Below are positions 46,801-59,900 of a DNA stretch of 64,000 nt, piece by piece (the stretch's first letter is position 1; each line of letters begins with the position of its first letter). The notes beneath the pieces are model-generated. The model was not told where the DNA came from, made no database searches, and saw only the letters and a list, made by a program, of their open reading frames with translations. A program made the translations under genes and the position numbers. The stretch comes from Protea cynaroides (taxonomy: Eukaryota; Streptophyta; Magnoliopsida; Proteales; Proteaceae), in the NCBI GenBank assembly GCA_028583415.1, contig CM053272.1:46158685-46222684 (forward strand), written 5' to 3'.

Positions 46801-49800
46801 CCATCTTCGAGGCTCTTTCACAGTTGAAGTCTCGGTAGATATTTTAAGGGAATTCAACTTAGCATGTGGTAAGACAGAACAAATTAACGTTCCTAATGGA
46901 GATGTTGGATAGTTAAAAAGAAAAAAGGGGAAGAAAAGAGAGAGAGAACAGAGAGGGATAATCAAAAATTTTATGCAAAAGACAGGAAACTTCACTCCAG
47001 GGCAGTTACTTAAGAGTATTCAAAAGAATAAAGAAACAGGCTTTCAAAGGCCCTGCAGATTCAATTTATTAAAGTTTCTTGGATGCTTTAAACAAGATGT
47101 ATCATTGAGCCTCTACCTTTTGCATTTGAATTCTGGATTGGAGCCCCTCCCCCTCGCAAAAAAATTATTTCAGCCTTTGTCAATTTAACAAAAATGAAAT
47201 TTTGGAATTCCATAAAACTTCAAATCCCATGAAATACGGTGTTTCAGAATAATGGAGGGGTTTTTTCCAAATCCATTCCCGCATGAATTAGGGAGTCAAA
47301 AGAAACTTGACAAATTTCTCCAGAGTCAAAACTCTATTCCATTTTGTAGGGCATAAAATGCTTCTCTTCAGAACAGATCTATGTAGGACCTCAAGTTGAA
47401 TCCAAATCCCAGTTGGGTCATGTTGCAAGAGAGATCCCTTATGCATATAGGATCTGGATCAGGCCTGTGCGTCCAATAAAGACCCAAACTAACAAACCCA
47501 AATCTGATCCAAATTTGCATTTCTTCTCCAACAAAATTCTTATTTTTAGCCACAGCAAATTTATGAAATCCTGGATTTCAAAATCCAGAATTCTGTCATT
47601 AAATCTGAAGCTTGTATTAATAGTTTTCTCCAACCAAATTCTTATTTTTAGCCACAGTAAATATATGAAATCCTGGATTTCAAAATCCAGAATTCTAAAA
47701 ATTCAAGATTTTTAGATTTCTGTCATTAAATCCAATCCAGACAGACACACCCTTCAGGGAATCAGTACAGCAAGGATTACAGAGAAAATTGCCTCTCTTA
47801 TGTAATTAGTGGCTGTATAGCACTGATATAGGAGATAATGGATACTGCTACCTATTCTCTTTAAATCTAAAAAATTTCCAGCCCCTCCACCCCTCCACCC
47901 CCCAAAAAAAAAAAAAAAAAACCCAAAACGCCCCCCATCCCAAGTAAGCACACCATGCAGCTAAGACTCTATTGGGCTGAAGAGATACTACAAAAGTACC
48001 TTACATGTGCCAGGTTCAGAAAGTCATTATTCTTACTGACACATCAGATATGTAAGCCACAGCTTCAACCAAATCTAACTCTTGGGTTAACGCAATTAAT
48101 AAGCATCAAAAAAAAAAATTCTAACTCTTATCCCTTTCTCGAACAGGAAGGACCATGCCAGACAATTGTGCATAATGCAGACCAGAAAACATGTCAACAC
48201 AGCTCTTTTCAAAGAAAATTTAACACATCTGTCTTTTTTATTTGTATATGAATTATATAAACATTGTTGGACAAAGATTTCTTCTAAAAAATACATGTAA
48301 AAATGGACATGTAACAATAATAGACACTACCATGAGTACTGAAAACCCTGACAAGGTAATATACGACAGTTAAATGAAGATAGCAATTAGTGTATTAATG
48401 TTAGACAAAGATTCTTCTCAAAAATACATGTAAAATGGACATGTAACAATAACAGAAACTACCATGAGTACTGAAAACCCTGACAAGGTAATATACGATA
48501 ATTAAATAAAGATAACAATTAATGTATTACTACTATAAGTCTATAAGATAAACAACAGTGATCAGAGCCACACAGGAAAAGGTAGGGAAAAAAAAAAGAT
48601 ACAACAAATTACACTGACATACAGAAGCACGCCATAGACAGAAATTAAAGACTCAACATAATGCACAAAATGCAATATGCCATGAGGAATTTCTCCCTCC
48701 CACCCTCCCCGTGTACATGCTGTGTGGATTTGCGTGTCCTTTCCAGTGAATGTGGATGTCAAATCATTAGCAAAGTTAGAATATTTTTCTATTTGATTTT
48801 TAAGAGGATATATATCCTATAATTCCATATGGAAAAGGGTAAGACAGTGAAACTTTAAATTTATGATCAACTCACCTTTGCCACTAAAGTATCCCATATG
48901 TAGCAGTCACCATTAGAGTATCCAGCAAATAGAAGCCTCCCTGATATTGAGAAGGCAATGGAGGTCACAAGAGGAAAATCATTGCCACCATGCTGCTGTT
49001 GGTAGACTTGAAGTTCATGTCCAGTCCTCATGTCAAATAACCTGCATGTTCCATCATCAGAGCCAGTCCCAAATCTCTGGCCGTCTGGAAAAAATTTAAC
49101 CGTGTTAACATCTCCTGCATGGCCGTTATATGTCCGGACAGCTCGACTTGCAATGCGAGTATCCCACAACCGGGCTGTTGCATCACATGAACCAGAGACA
49201 AACATCTTCGAGTTCGAGCCATTTATTGATACACTGCGAGAGAACAAAGCAATAAGTGACCTACCAATAATTATCAATTAATGAAGTGTACATGTGAGTA
49301 TGTGACATGCAAACAGAATATAGATAAAATCACATCATTCTAAATTTCTAATCAAGCATACAGAACTGCCATGTAACCACTTAACATATTCTATGATACA
49401 ACATCTTCTGAAAAAACCCAAGTTTTCATCTGTCATAGGCTCCATTGACACTCATTCAAAGGAATGGTAGTGGAATATATCTCCACAAAAGTCACAATAG
49501 AAACCCAAATATCTCAATGCAACCATGTTGCTGAGGTTCAGCTTTCAGGTAGAGAACTAGTGCAATACCAATTGTCAGATGCACCGGACTTCGAATCTAG
49601 AAGTTGTCTAATCGATAATTTTAAAAAATTTAAAACTCACATTTCAATAATTTTGTTGAAATAAACATTTTATTGATAGAAATCATTTAAACAGAGCTTA
49701 TACAAGGAGAAGACTTCCACAAACCCAGCATTCCAACCCCCCCCCCCCTCCCAAAAAACAAAAAACAAAAACAAAAGAGCTAAAAGACCATTACAATGGA

Positions 49801-52800
49801 AATAAGTCATGTTATGCACACAAATCTAAAATATCAAATATTAATCGTACTTACTTCTTCCAACATTGGGACGACTGTGTTTACTTCTTCAGCTTTGGGT
49901 TCTTAACATAAAGTGTTTTAGGGCTGGAACAGACAGAGTTCATTGTGCTGAATTTTAAATAGAATATCAATATAGAAGGCAAAGGTCATATTATTTCATG
50001 CATTTACTTGGGAGTGTATTGATATCTTTCAGGCTCCATTATTTTGTTCATACAAATTGGCACATGTTCTCATGCCCAACTGTGCTTATTCTCGTCTACT
50101 ATTTAGTCAGTGTTGTCCTGCATCCTTCTGATCTTTGATCTGAATCTTTAATTGTCGTTGTATCCAATTTTGGAGTGTTTTTATTTGAATGACCATGTGA
50201 ATATAGTTTTAAATAAGCCAGGTGGGTGATGGGAACTTATCTCCTCCATGAGATTTGTAAATATGTGATGGCTTGAAAAAAGAACAGATAGGATGGCAAC
50301 CTACATTAGCAAACAAATTGCTTGTTTAGGTAAATATATCCATCAAATAGGTCATGGTTGGAAAGGCACTTCCATTGATATGCACTCAGAGACACGAACC
50401 CTCAACCAATGGCTATTTCAAATGAGCTTTTTTCTTTTAAACCAAATAGATTGTATGGTGTTCCTTCTCATTCTTGCAAGTAGATGAAAACTATTGACGT
50501 AGCAGACAATTATTTGGAAATATCACAAACTATTATAAAGAATGACGCTCATACCATAAGGGAGGACATTTGAGTTTGTCTAGGAAATGAAATGGAATAC
50601 ACCAGCATAAACCCCAGACCTAGTATAAATACACTATCACTCTATCAGACGATACAAATAGAGCTGGGGCCGTATCATTCAGGGAAGGGAAAATTAGTTA
50701 CATGCTGTTGCATGTACAAACATTACACCATAAAATCTTCATATGGTTAGACAAAGATTTGGTGGCCTGTGAATCCCAATGAAAGTGAAGGATGTTCACC
50801 ACTAGGACCTTAAATTCCATCATGACTAAAACATTTTGTATTTGGATCAAGCATTATCTGATCTCCCTCCCATATTCTTCATCCCAATACACAAAGAGGA
50901 ACTCAGGTACCTACTCAAGTCTGATGCAACTTGATCACCCAGGCAATGGTTTTTCATAATTTGAGTGATGTTAATCTGGTGCCGATTATGATGGAACCCC
51001 CCCAACCCCCACCCACCCACCCCCCCAAAAAAAGTGCCAATTAGTTATTTTCTAGACATTCCAACCCCCACAACCCACCAAATGAAGAGACCATGTCCAC
51101 CTTAAGTTTTGGCACCCCAGCTACAAAACCTAAACCCTCTAACTCCATCGAAAACCCCCCCCCCAACACACTATTCCTCTCAAGCCCTTGGACACCTTCC
51201 ATTGGTATCCATCCTAAACGACCTAAACCTCAAAGAATTACATCCCAGCCCATAACCATTGGTTGACATAGGCTCCCAGTTTTATACTACATCGCATAGT
51301 TCTATTCCTCTGACATTTCCACGATTTTCTGATAAGGTTTTGGCAGCTCAGAGGGAGTTGGTTTACCAAATTTTGGGTTTAGTAAGTTCGTTTATTTTGT
51401 GGAAGTACGTTAATCACCAGAAAGAAATCAAGTAATGACTTGAGTCATCAGATAACTACATAGGGACACAAGAGAGGCACATCCAGCCCTTTACATAAAT
51501 TCTTTTACGTAGTTGAAAAAAGAAAAATCAACTTTTTTTTGAGAAATTTAATGAAACTTGAATTCCTGTTGTTGCATTCTATTTGAAACTCTTGCTAAGT
51601 TCCCTTCTTTTCTCTTTTAGTTTTCTTCCTCTTCTTTCTGTATTCCTTGTATTCTTCTTCTTAGGTTTCTACCACATTAATATTATTTACCCTTTTTTAT
51701 TTTTATTTTCAATAAATTCATCTTAACCACAATGAACCCTAATAACCATTAATCATCCAACTTTTGAATCTATTCTTGATTTCTAAGGCCACAAGCAGGG
51801 TAAACCACAATGGATCAGTCACAAAATCCAAAGCTCCTTTAACGACACTCCTATTGAATCCTAGCCTTCACACTCTTTCTGAACCTCTTTATTATTTCTC
51901 TCAAAACAATAGTTTTCTGTACTCTTCTTCTAAGTTAGAGTTCTTCAACCACAAGAAATTAAAGACATAAGGCCTACCGCCATCCTGAACCTAGTTTTAA
52001 CTTCTCATTCTCAGACTCTATTAATGATGAAGAATTTAGGCCATGCCAACAGAAGAAAGAGAAGAAAACAGGCCAGAATAGCCTGTGGTTTAGTATGGTC
52101 TAGTTTTGAACTAGTTCTGGTTCCTTTTCTGCTGCCAACAGAAGAAAGAGAAGAAAACAGGCCAGAATAGCCTGTGGTTCAGTATGGTCCAGTTTTGAAC
52201 TAGTTCTGGTTCCTTTTCTGCCCTGCGGTTTCAATTCCTGATTCTCCTCGGAACTAGAATCATGGGCTTTGACTTGGCTCTTATTTTATTATTTTTGTTT
52301 AAACTTAAGTTGTTTAGTCAAAAAAAAAGTTGTTTAGTCAACGGGTTTTAAGATAAAGTAGAACGAAGACGGAATATAAGGTGTGTAACTTTAGTCACAC
52401 AAGAACGGATAATGAGGTGGTAAATATTCTTGAGAAAGAGATACAACAAAGTGATCATTTTAGGTATCTAGGTTCAATTATAGATAAAGAATGAGATATT
52501 GAGGATGATGTTTCATAGAGGACCAAAATAGGATGGATGAAGTGGAAATGTGTGTCTGGAGTGTTGTGTGATTGGCGTATTCTTTAAAACTTAAAAGGAA
52601 AATTTTATAGGACAGTTATTTGACCGGCTATGATGTATGGTGTAAAATGTTGAGCAATTAAGAAGCATCATATAGATAAACTTAGTCTAGCTGAGATGAG
52701 GATGTTGCGATGGATGTGTGCTAAAACTAGGAAGGATAAGGTAAGGAATGATCGTATTAAAGCTGATTTAAGAGTAGCGCCGATACATGATGAACTACGA

Positions 52801-55800
52801 GAAAGCCGTTTAAGACGATATGACCATGTTCAACGGAGACCATTAGATGCTCCTATAGGGAGGAGTGATTTGATTCAAATTGAAGGATCTAAAAGAATTA
52901 GGAGTAGACCTAAGATGACCATAGAGGAGGTGGTGAAGAAAGACATGCATAGCCTAGGCCTTGTTTCAAGTATGACATCGAACAGAGCTGATCGGAGGGC
53001 AAGAATCCATGTAGCCAACCCTATTTAGTTGGGATAAGACTTTGTTGTTGTTGTTGTTATTGAACTTAAGTTGTTTAGTAGGGTTGGATTAGGTTACTAT
53101 AAATCCAGTCCTGTTTTGATCCAGTTTCTTTCAGTTTGTCAGTTTCCTAGCTACATTAGAAAACCCCCAATTACAGCCATCGCTTGAAGGGTTTCCCAGT
53201 CAGTTAATGTTTCCTTTTCAGTTAAGAATTGGTTTAGGCCTTTCCTAAGTTAAGTACTTGAGTCTAAGTTTGTACAGCACAATTCTCTATAAGCACGTAA
53301 GGGCAAAGCCCTACCCCACAATATGATGAATGAATAGAAGATTTCAGGCTTATATATCTGTGGAGTCAGGTGGTTTCTGCTGCAAATTCAGCAGATAAAT
53401 CAGGTGGATTCCTGATTGTTATCACTTCTCTATCATATTCGTCTTACCCATCGCATAACAGGTCAGTTCTTCTAAATTTCAGTTTAGCTCTTGACTTCAG
53501 TTCAGTTGCATACCTATTTCCTCTGAAGATACTAACCATTGATCCGTTTCCCTGTACCTAAGCTTCAAGCCTTCAACTCTGTTTTATTATTCAGAACCTA
53601 GATAGATTTTTAGTCCGCACTTCTTAAAAATCTCAATTTTCTGGTTTGATCTCTTTATTCTGATTCTATTTCTGTTTATAGTTTCAGTCTGCTGATTCAA
53701 TCACTGGTTAAATCTTTAATTGATTTCTGCTTTAAGGCCATAAATCCCCTGAATCATCTTCTCTTTTCTACCTGAGTTTTGGTTTCACAGGTCAAGTAGG
53801 AAAGCAACATATCCGAATCTAACCATTGGATTATTTTTGTTACGCTAAGCCACAAATCATGAAACTGAATAAGTACACAAACCATTGCCATCAAGTTTAG
53901 TTCAATGAGAATTATCTTGCCAGAGATATCATCTGTTTTTTTCAATCTGAATTGTTTCCTATCCCTGCAGTTCTGGATACTTCTTGAATTTTTATCCCTA
54001 ATCCATTAGCCGACTGGAAACCCACCAATTAATATTACCACTTGTTTTTCCTAAGTTATAATCTGATTTCCACTAAAACAGTATCCAAATTCACAGAATT
54101 CCCAATTCAAATAAAATCCTATCCGATTTCACGTACTTCCTGCTGAGTTGATAGCATGAAATTTGCAGTTATAAGTTACAACCACCAATGATGTTTCTCA
54201 TGAAAACACCAACATGAGTTTTGTCTCTTTTATCCTACATCAGATCCCCAAGATGGGACCAAATCTTGATGACAAACCACTTATAATCCCAAAGAGGAAA
54301 GGACATTAATCTCAATGCGGCTCCTCAACTTTCTATAACCATTCGCGAGATCCCCAGATGCCCAGGATTCCTCCCCCTCCCCCCTGTTGGTAAGAGGTAA
54401 AACCCAATTAAGGTAAGTTTCTTGCCGCAAAATGAAATTTTTACATGAAAAAAAAAAGGAAAAATTTTTTTTTCAAAAAATTTGAGAAATTTTTATATGT
54501 GGGAGTCCAGGGAGCCCGATCAACAAGCTCACGGTTTCGATTCGATTTTGATTGTTGTAGGTATTTTTTTCAATTATTTGCATTTAAGAATGAATTTTCA
54601 GCAATTAAAATTTAAAATAATTATTATTATTACTCATTTGATGATGAGCCTATTTATATGTTAATCACCGTTGGCGATTTACTGTCCTACCCCCCCCGTC
54701 TGTTGTTTATATTTTTTAAATAATAAAAAAAAAAATAACGTCGGTTGTGCTTTTTTTAAAAATTTAAAATAAAAATAATTTTATCAACAATTAAAAATTA
54801 ATTTAAATTGATTAAAATGCTATAAAATCGGGAAAAATAAGGAAAAATGTTTTGATCGCTAAAAAAAATAAAAAATTTAAATTCTACTTTTCCCCAGTTT
54901 CGAAGGTTTTGAAAGTTTTGTGTTTTCCATAAAACAGAGCTTGTTGGAAATTATGTCGAGACCCAGCTACGGGGGGGGGCGATGGGGGCGACAGTACCGG
55001 TTCCCCCCGGCCCGCCCCGATGGGGAGGCGCTACCCTTCGGGGTGATAGGAAGAAGACCCCGGTGTAATTTTTGTGGAAAGAGCTTCGTCGGCGGCATCC
55101 AAGGCCGAGCAACCTTGGTGGATTGGGCAAGATGTTTCCAAATGCCCGCGGTGTCCGTGGAGATATTCGGGGCCATAGGTGAATAGTTGGGGGGAGGGGG
55201 GAGGAGGGAAGGCAGCAATGGAAAGAGAAAAACAACAATTTGAAGAGGCAATTGGGGGCACCGTACGGAATCCGGGAGGAACATGAGGTGAGGATGGGAT
55301 GTAGAAGATATAACGAGGCGAGGCAAGACGATCGTCATGCGGCAATGGCTAGTAGAGAAACCCGGATCGGATGCGGGAGAGGAGACGGACGGGGCGGGTA
55401 CATCCGGAGCGGGGCGAAGGTGGATTTGTTGAGCTCCCCGGGGGGGCCGAAAGGGGGGGGGCCCCCGGGGCCCAAGAAAAGTAGAAGGAAAGAACCGTGC
55501 CACGGGGGCGAGATGATTATGTTCAAGTTCTAGAGCAAGATCCCCTCTTTACAAGCAAGGTAGTAAGCAAAAAAAATAAAGGCAATGTTTGGGGAAAGAA
55601 TAGGGTCGGTAATTTCCCCCTATGCAGGATACACGGGGGGCATGCAAGGGGTTAGAGGGCCAAATCAATATGAGTTAATGACTCATTATTTGCCTCAACA
55701 TAAGAAGGAATTACAAAGCTGGATTTAAGCCGGAAGAGGAATTGGGAAGATTTCGAGTAACTATTATGTGTGATGGTTGGGCTTGTCCCCACCCGGAAGA

Positions 55801-56080
55801 GTCCATCATCAACTTCATGGTTTCTGTGATGGGAGGACGGTGTTCCTTAGTGCGTGATGCATCGGTTGAGTAAAAGATGCGATTATATTTATGGGTTGTT
55901 GCAAGAGATGGTGGTTGAGGTGGGAGCTCGATGTTGTCCGTTGTGACGGACAACGGCAGCAACACCCCCCCAAAATAACCAAACCCAAAAACCCCCCCCC
56001 CCGTAAAACACCAAAAACAAAAAAACCCCTCCCAACCCCCCATTCTTTTTCCCCTTTTTTTTTTTTTTTTTTAACCCCAA

Positions 56081-56123
<43 letters not shown>

Positions 56124-56343
56124 CCTTCCCCCCCCCCAACACAAATTTTCCCCCCCTCTCCTTCAAAAAAAACAAAACAACCCCCCCCCAAACCCCCCCC
56201 CCCCTCCCCCCCCCACCACCCAAAACCCCCCCCCCCAAACCCAACAATAAAAAACTAACAAAACCCCCCCCCCCCCCCCTTTTCTTTCTCTTCATTTTTT
56301 CCCCCACCCATAATTTCCCAAAAAACCCTCCATACCTTAAATT

Positions 56344-56387
<44 letters not shown>

Positions 56388-56551
56388 CCCCCCCTCCCTT
56401 TTTTCCCCCCCCTCCCCCCCCCCCCCCTCCCCTCCCCCCCCCCCACCCCCACCCCAACCCCCCCCCCCCCCCCCATTTAAATTTTTTTTTCCCCGGGGGA
56501 GTTTTGGGTTCTCTTTGGGATTTTTTATCCCCCACCAAAATTTTAAATATA

Positions 56552-56590
<39 letters not shown>

Positions 56591-56591
56591 T

Positions 56592-56624
<33 letters not shown>

Positions 56625-56639
56625 TTTTTAAAAAAATAA

Positions 56640-56682
<43 letters not shown>

Positions 56683-56886
56683 TTTATATAATAAAAAACC
56701 CCACCCAAAAAAAAAAAAAAAAAACTAAAAGCTCAAACCCCCCCCCCCCCCCATCCCCCCACAAAAAAACAAAATACCCCCCCCCCCCCCCCCCCTGGCG
56801 AACCACTCTCCTAACGGCTAAATGACTTGGTCTTTGTGCATTACAGACATGAGGCGAGGGTGCAAAACCCCCAAAAAAAAAAAAAC

Positions 56887-56951
<65 letters not shown>

Positions 56952-59900
56952 AGGGGGGGGAGAAAGACCCACGAGGGGGGGGCCCCCGGCCGGACACCCC
57001 CCCCCCCCCCCCCCCGTTTTTTTGATACCCCCAAACCTTTTCCCCCCCCGAAAAAAAACCAACCCCCACCACCCCCCCCCCCCCCCCCCCCCCCCCCCGC
57101 CCCCCAAAAAAAAACCCAAGGAAAGGGGGGGGGGGAGGGAGCTAATGGTAGTGATCATGGGGTGGGCAACCAACATTTTGGCCAGTGGACCGGACCACCC
57201 GCTGTGCAACCCCCCGCTTAAGAGGAGGACTACCTACCCCCCCCCCCCCCCCCCCCCCCCCTTTCCCCCCCCCCCCCCCCCCCCCCTCCTCTGGAGTTTT
57301 CCATTCTTTCCAAAGATAGGTATCCTTCGGCGGCTATTGATGTTATATTTATGAATCATGTGCAGACACGACTACTGTAAAAGATAGTCATGGCACCCAT
57401 TCAAATTTTCCTTTCCTCATATGTTGATTGATAGCATATGCTGAAAACATGGGTGTAAACCCAAACAACGACAAATGGTCATTATTTTTACAATTTTATA
57501 CTCTAAATGTGTTTATGTATGTAAAAATAAGGTTCCCCTAAGTTGGAGACCTAAAAAGGCATTTTGACCACCGGGACAGCCTTTTTAAGGTGGCGGGACA
57601 AAATGCATAGTCGCCCCCCCAAAGAGATCCGGATTGAGGAGGGAGGAGGACCCCCCCCAAAAACCCGAGATTTTAAACCTTGGTTGAATAGCATATGCTG
57701 AATCGCCGATTAATATGGTTTCTTGTACTGAACAGCTTCAGCCAAGATTCTCAATTTTGGTTTTGGGGCTGGAAACGAAACAGATTTTGGCCAAAATGGG
57801 GCTGAAATTTGGGTTTTTTTCTAGGTGAACTCGAAACTTTGGTTTCAAGGCCTTAAAGTTGGTTTTTTGCACTAGTTTTGTTTGTGTAGCCTATTTTATC
57901 CTTTTTCCACATATTCCCTCAATTAGTGTAAGAAAAAACCATCCAAAATGGTATTATCTGATGTGGACCCAAGTTTGTTAGTGTATGTTGGATCCTGGCA
58001 TTGTAACAAGCTTTTCAACAAATCCGAAATTGCTTGAATCCTAATTACATTAAAAGATTTACGCAATGGTCAAACCTTGTTTAAAATACGTGAATGTTGT
58101 TTAAAGTTGTATGAATATAAATAACATTTTGAGCATGAAAACAAATGATTATGTTGGCGCTCTTCTGATTTTTAGGAATATATTACTATAATAAAATTTA
58201 TGAGATTCTAGATTGTAGAAAAGCCATAGCATTTGAAAGTTGAAAATCGTCCCCGCAACCGATAATGTAATTTTTGTTCTGGAACTGGAGGACTGACTTT
58301 TTATTTTTTGGAATTTGAATTTTAAACTATTTTTATTGTATTCAAATTGGGGGTGTTTATTTATCTATAAATAATATCTTAAGTAAATGAAATATAAAAA
58401 TTAATAAACATTACTTAATGATATTAGTCATGAATAAATGTTGTGTATTGTATACTGTCTCTCCAGTGTATTGTTCCTTGTCTTGTACTATTCTGACTTC
58501 TAAGGACTACACCAGTTTCAAGGGTCAAAATACACAAGTTTCGATCGACTTGACATTTTATAAGGTGTTTGGACCATGTTCTCGGTCAAAACAGGATATT
58601 TCGACCGAAATACTATACATGTTGGTTTCGAACCATGGTCTCATTTCGACCTGGTCAAAAACCGAATATTTCGGTTGAAACCAGACATTTTCAGCCAAAA
58701 TTTAGAACCTTGGCTTCAACCATGCAAAAAGTATGGAGGCGTCCAAGCTTACGAGGACTTTATGAAACTCCAATATCAATTCTATATCATGTTCCATTAG
58801 GTTGCCAAGTTAAACAACAACCAATTTATAGCATATAGATGCCAGCCAATAATGTAAGCACAAACTCTAAAATCATGAAGAAAATTTTAATAGAAAGACT
58901 TCCTACCAGTAAAGGATTTCTCTTACTTTTTTTCTTTTTTTTTTTTTTTTTTTTTTTTGGGGGGGAGACATGATCTCACATGTACCTCAAAACATCAGCT
59001 GTGTGCCCTGATGGAAATTCACCTCCAAATACAGAAATTCTTTGGCCTGTAGTGACATCCCACAGAACACATGTCTGATCGCCAGAACTGGTTATTAGGT
59101 GAGTGTCCTCGTCAGGAACAAACTGGCATGACGATACATAACCCTTGTGCCCACTGAGCATCCTCGATACTGGTAGGTACCCATCCTTGTCGCTGGGTGA
59201 GTTCAGACTGAAGATAGAACACACACTATCAAGCCCACCACAGGCAACAGACTGACCACTTGGGGAGAAGGCACACGTCATGACCCATGCACAAGGTAAT
59301 TTTATAGCATGAGTTTTCTGGCTTGTTAGAGCATTCCACACAATCAGTCTCCCATCTTGAGATGCACTGACAATTCGATTCTTTTCAGGAGTCCAGTCCA
59401 ATGAATACACCTGACAGATTTTTCAGAAAAAGCAGCATCAAAGTTCAGTTCAAGCTTAAAATTTAAGAACAGATTTAACAGGACTAGTGTCCCCACCCCG
59501 GTACATTTTCCAGTTTATCACAGTATATGCAGGAATATCAAAAAGATGTGTTAACGTGTAAAACGTAGTTCAGTTTAGTAAATTATCTGTATGTCACTAG
59601 AAACTAATAATTGTATGGTAGACACTGTATAAGCATTACCGAATTCTAAACAGAAGATCCACACAAGGCCAAATGAATCAAATAAAAGCCATAAAACCAA
59701 TAATCTTCATGCAGCGCTGATCAAAAAAGTAAATGTTTGTACATGAATATGATTTTCAAAAGAATAAACAAAAGCATAGCAGCTAGTAACCATCCATTCT
59801 TTAGCATTACAACTGCATGTATAGAAATTCAAGTTATCAGGGAAACTGATATCACATATCCCAACTTTTTTCTCTCATTAGCAATTTTAGAGATGCACAA

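Larger units (their letters stand above)
38727..48875 (-). other. AGB1 intron 4 (10.1 kb)
   Basis: Holds a MITE half (38838-38960), the chromovirus (39115-46591) and two tandem duplications (47520-47700 and 48263-48530). The remaining sequence is AT-rich with mononucleotide runs and no gene. Confidence 0.85.
49234..58985 (-). other. AGB1 intron 3 (9.75 kb)
   Basis: The donor is AG|GTACATG (58985 side) and the acceptor CGCAG (49234 side). It contains a 91-bp class tandem repeat (52046-52222), an RTE LINE (52319-53062), a hAT transposase relic (54953-57682) and a non-autonomous hAT element (57743-58712). Segments 49280-52040 and 53080-54950 show only AT-rich intron sequence with C-runs (49739-49748, 50998-51027) and no gene. 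Confidence 0.85.

Noticed and set aside
55815..57354. Poly-Gly, poly-Phe, poly-Pro and poly-Lys ORFs
   Set aside because: Products of homopolymer runs, probably artefactual sequence.
57424..57703. Direct repeat of ATAGCATATGCTGAA flanking 57447-57687
   Set aside because: Could mark an insertion, but the enclosed ends do not form clear TIRs and the left border conflicts with a hAT end; left unassigned.
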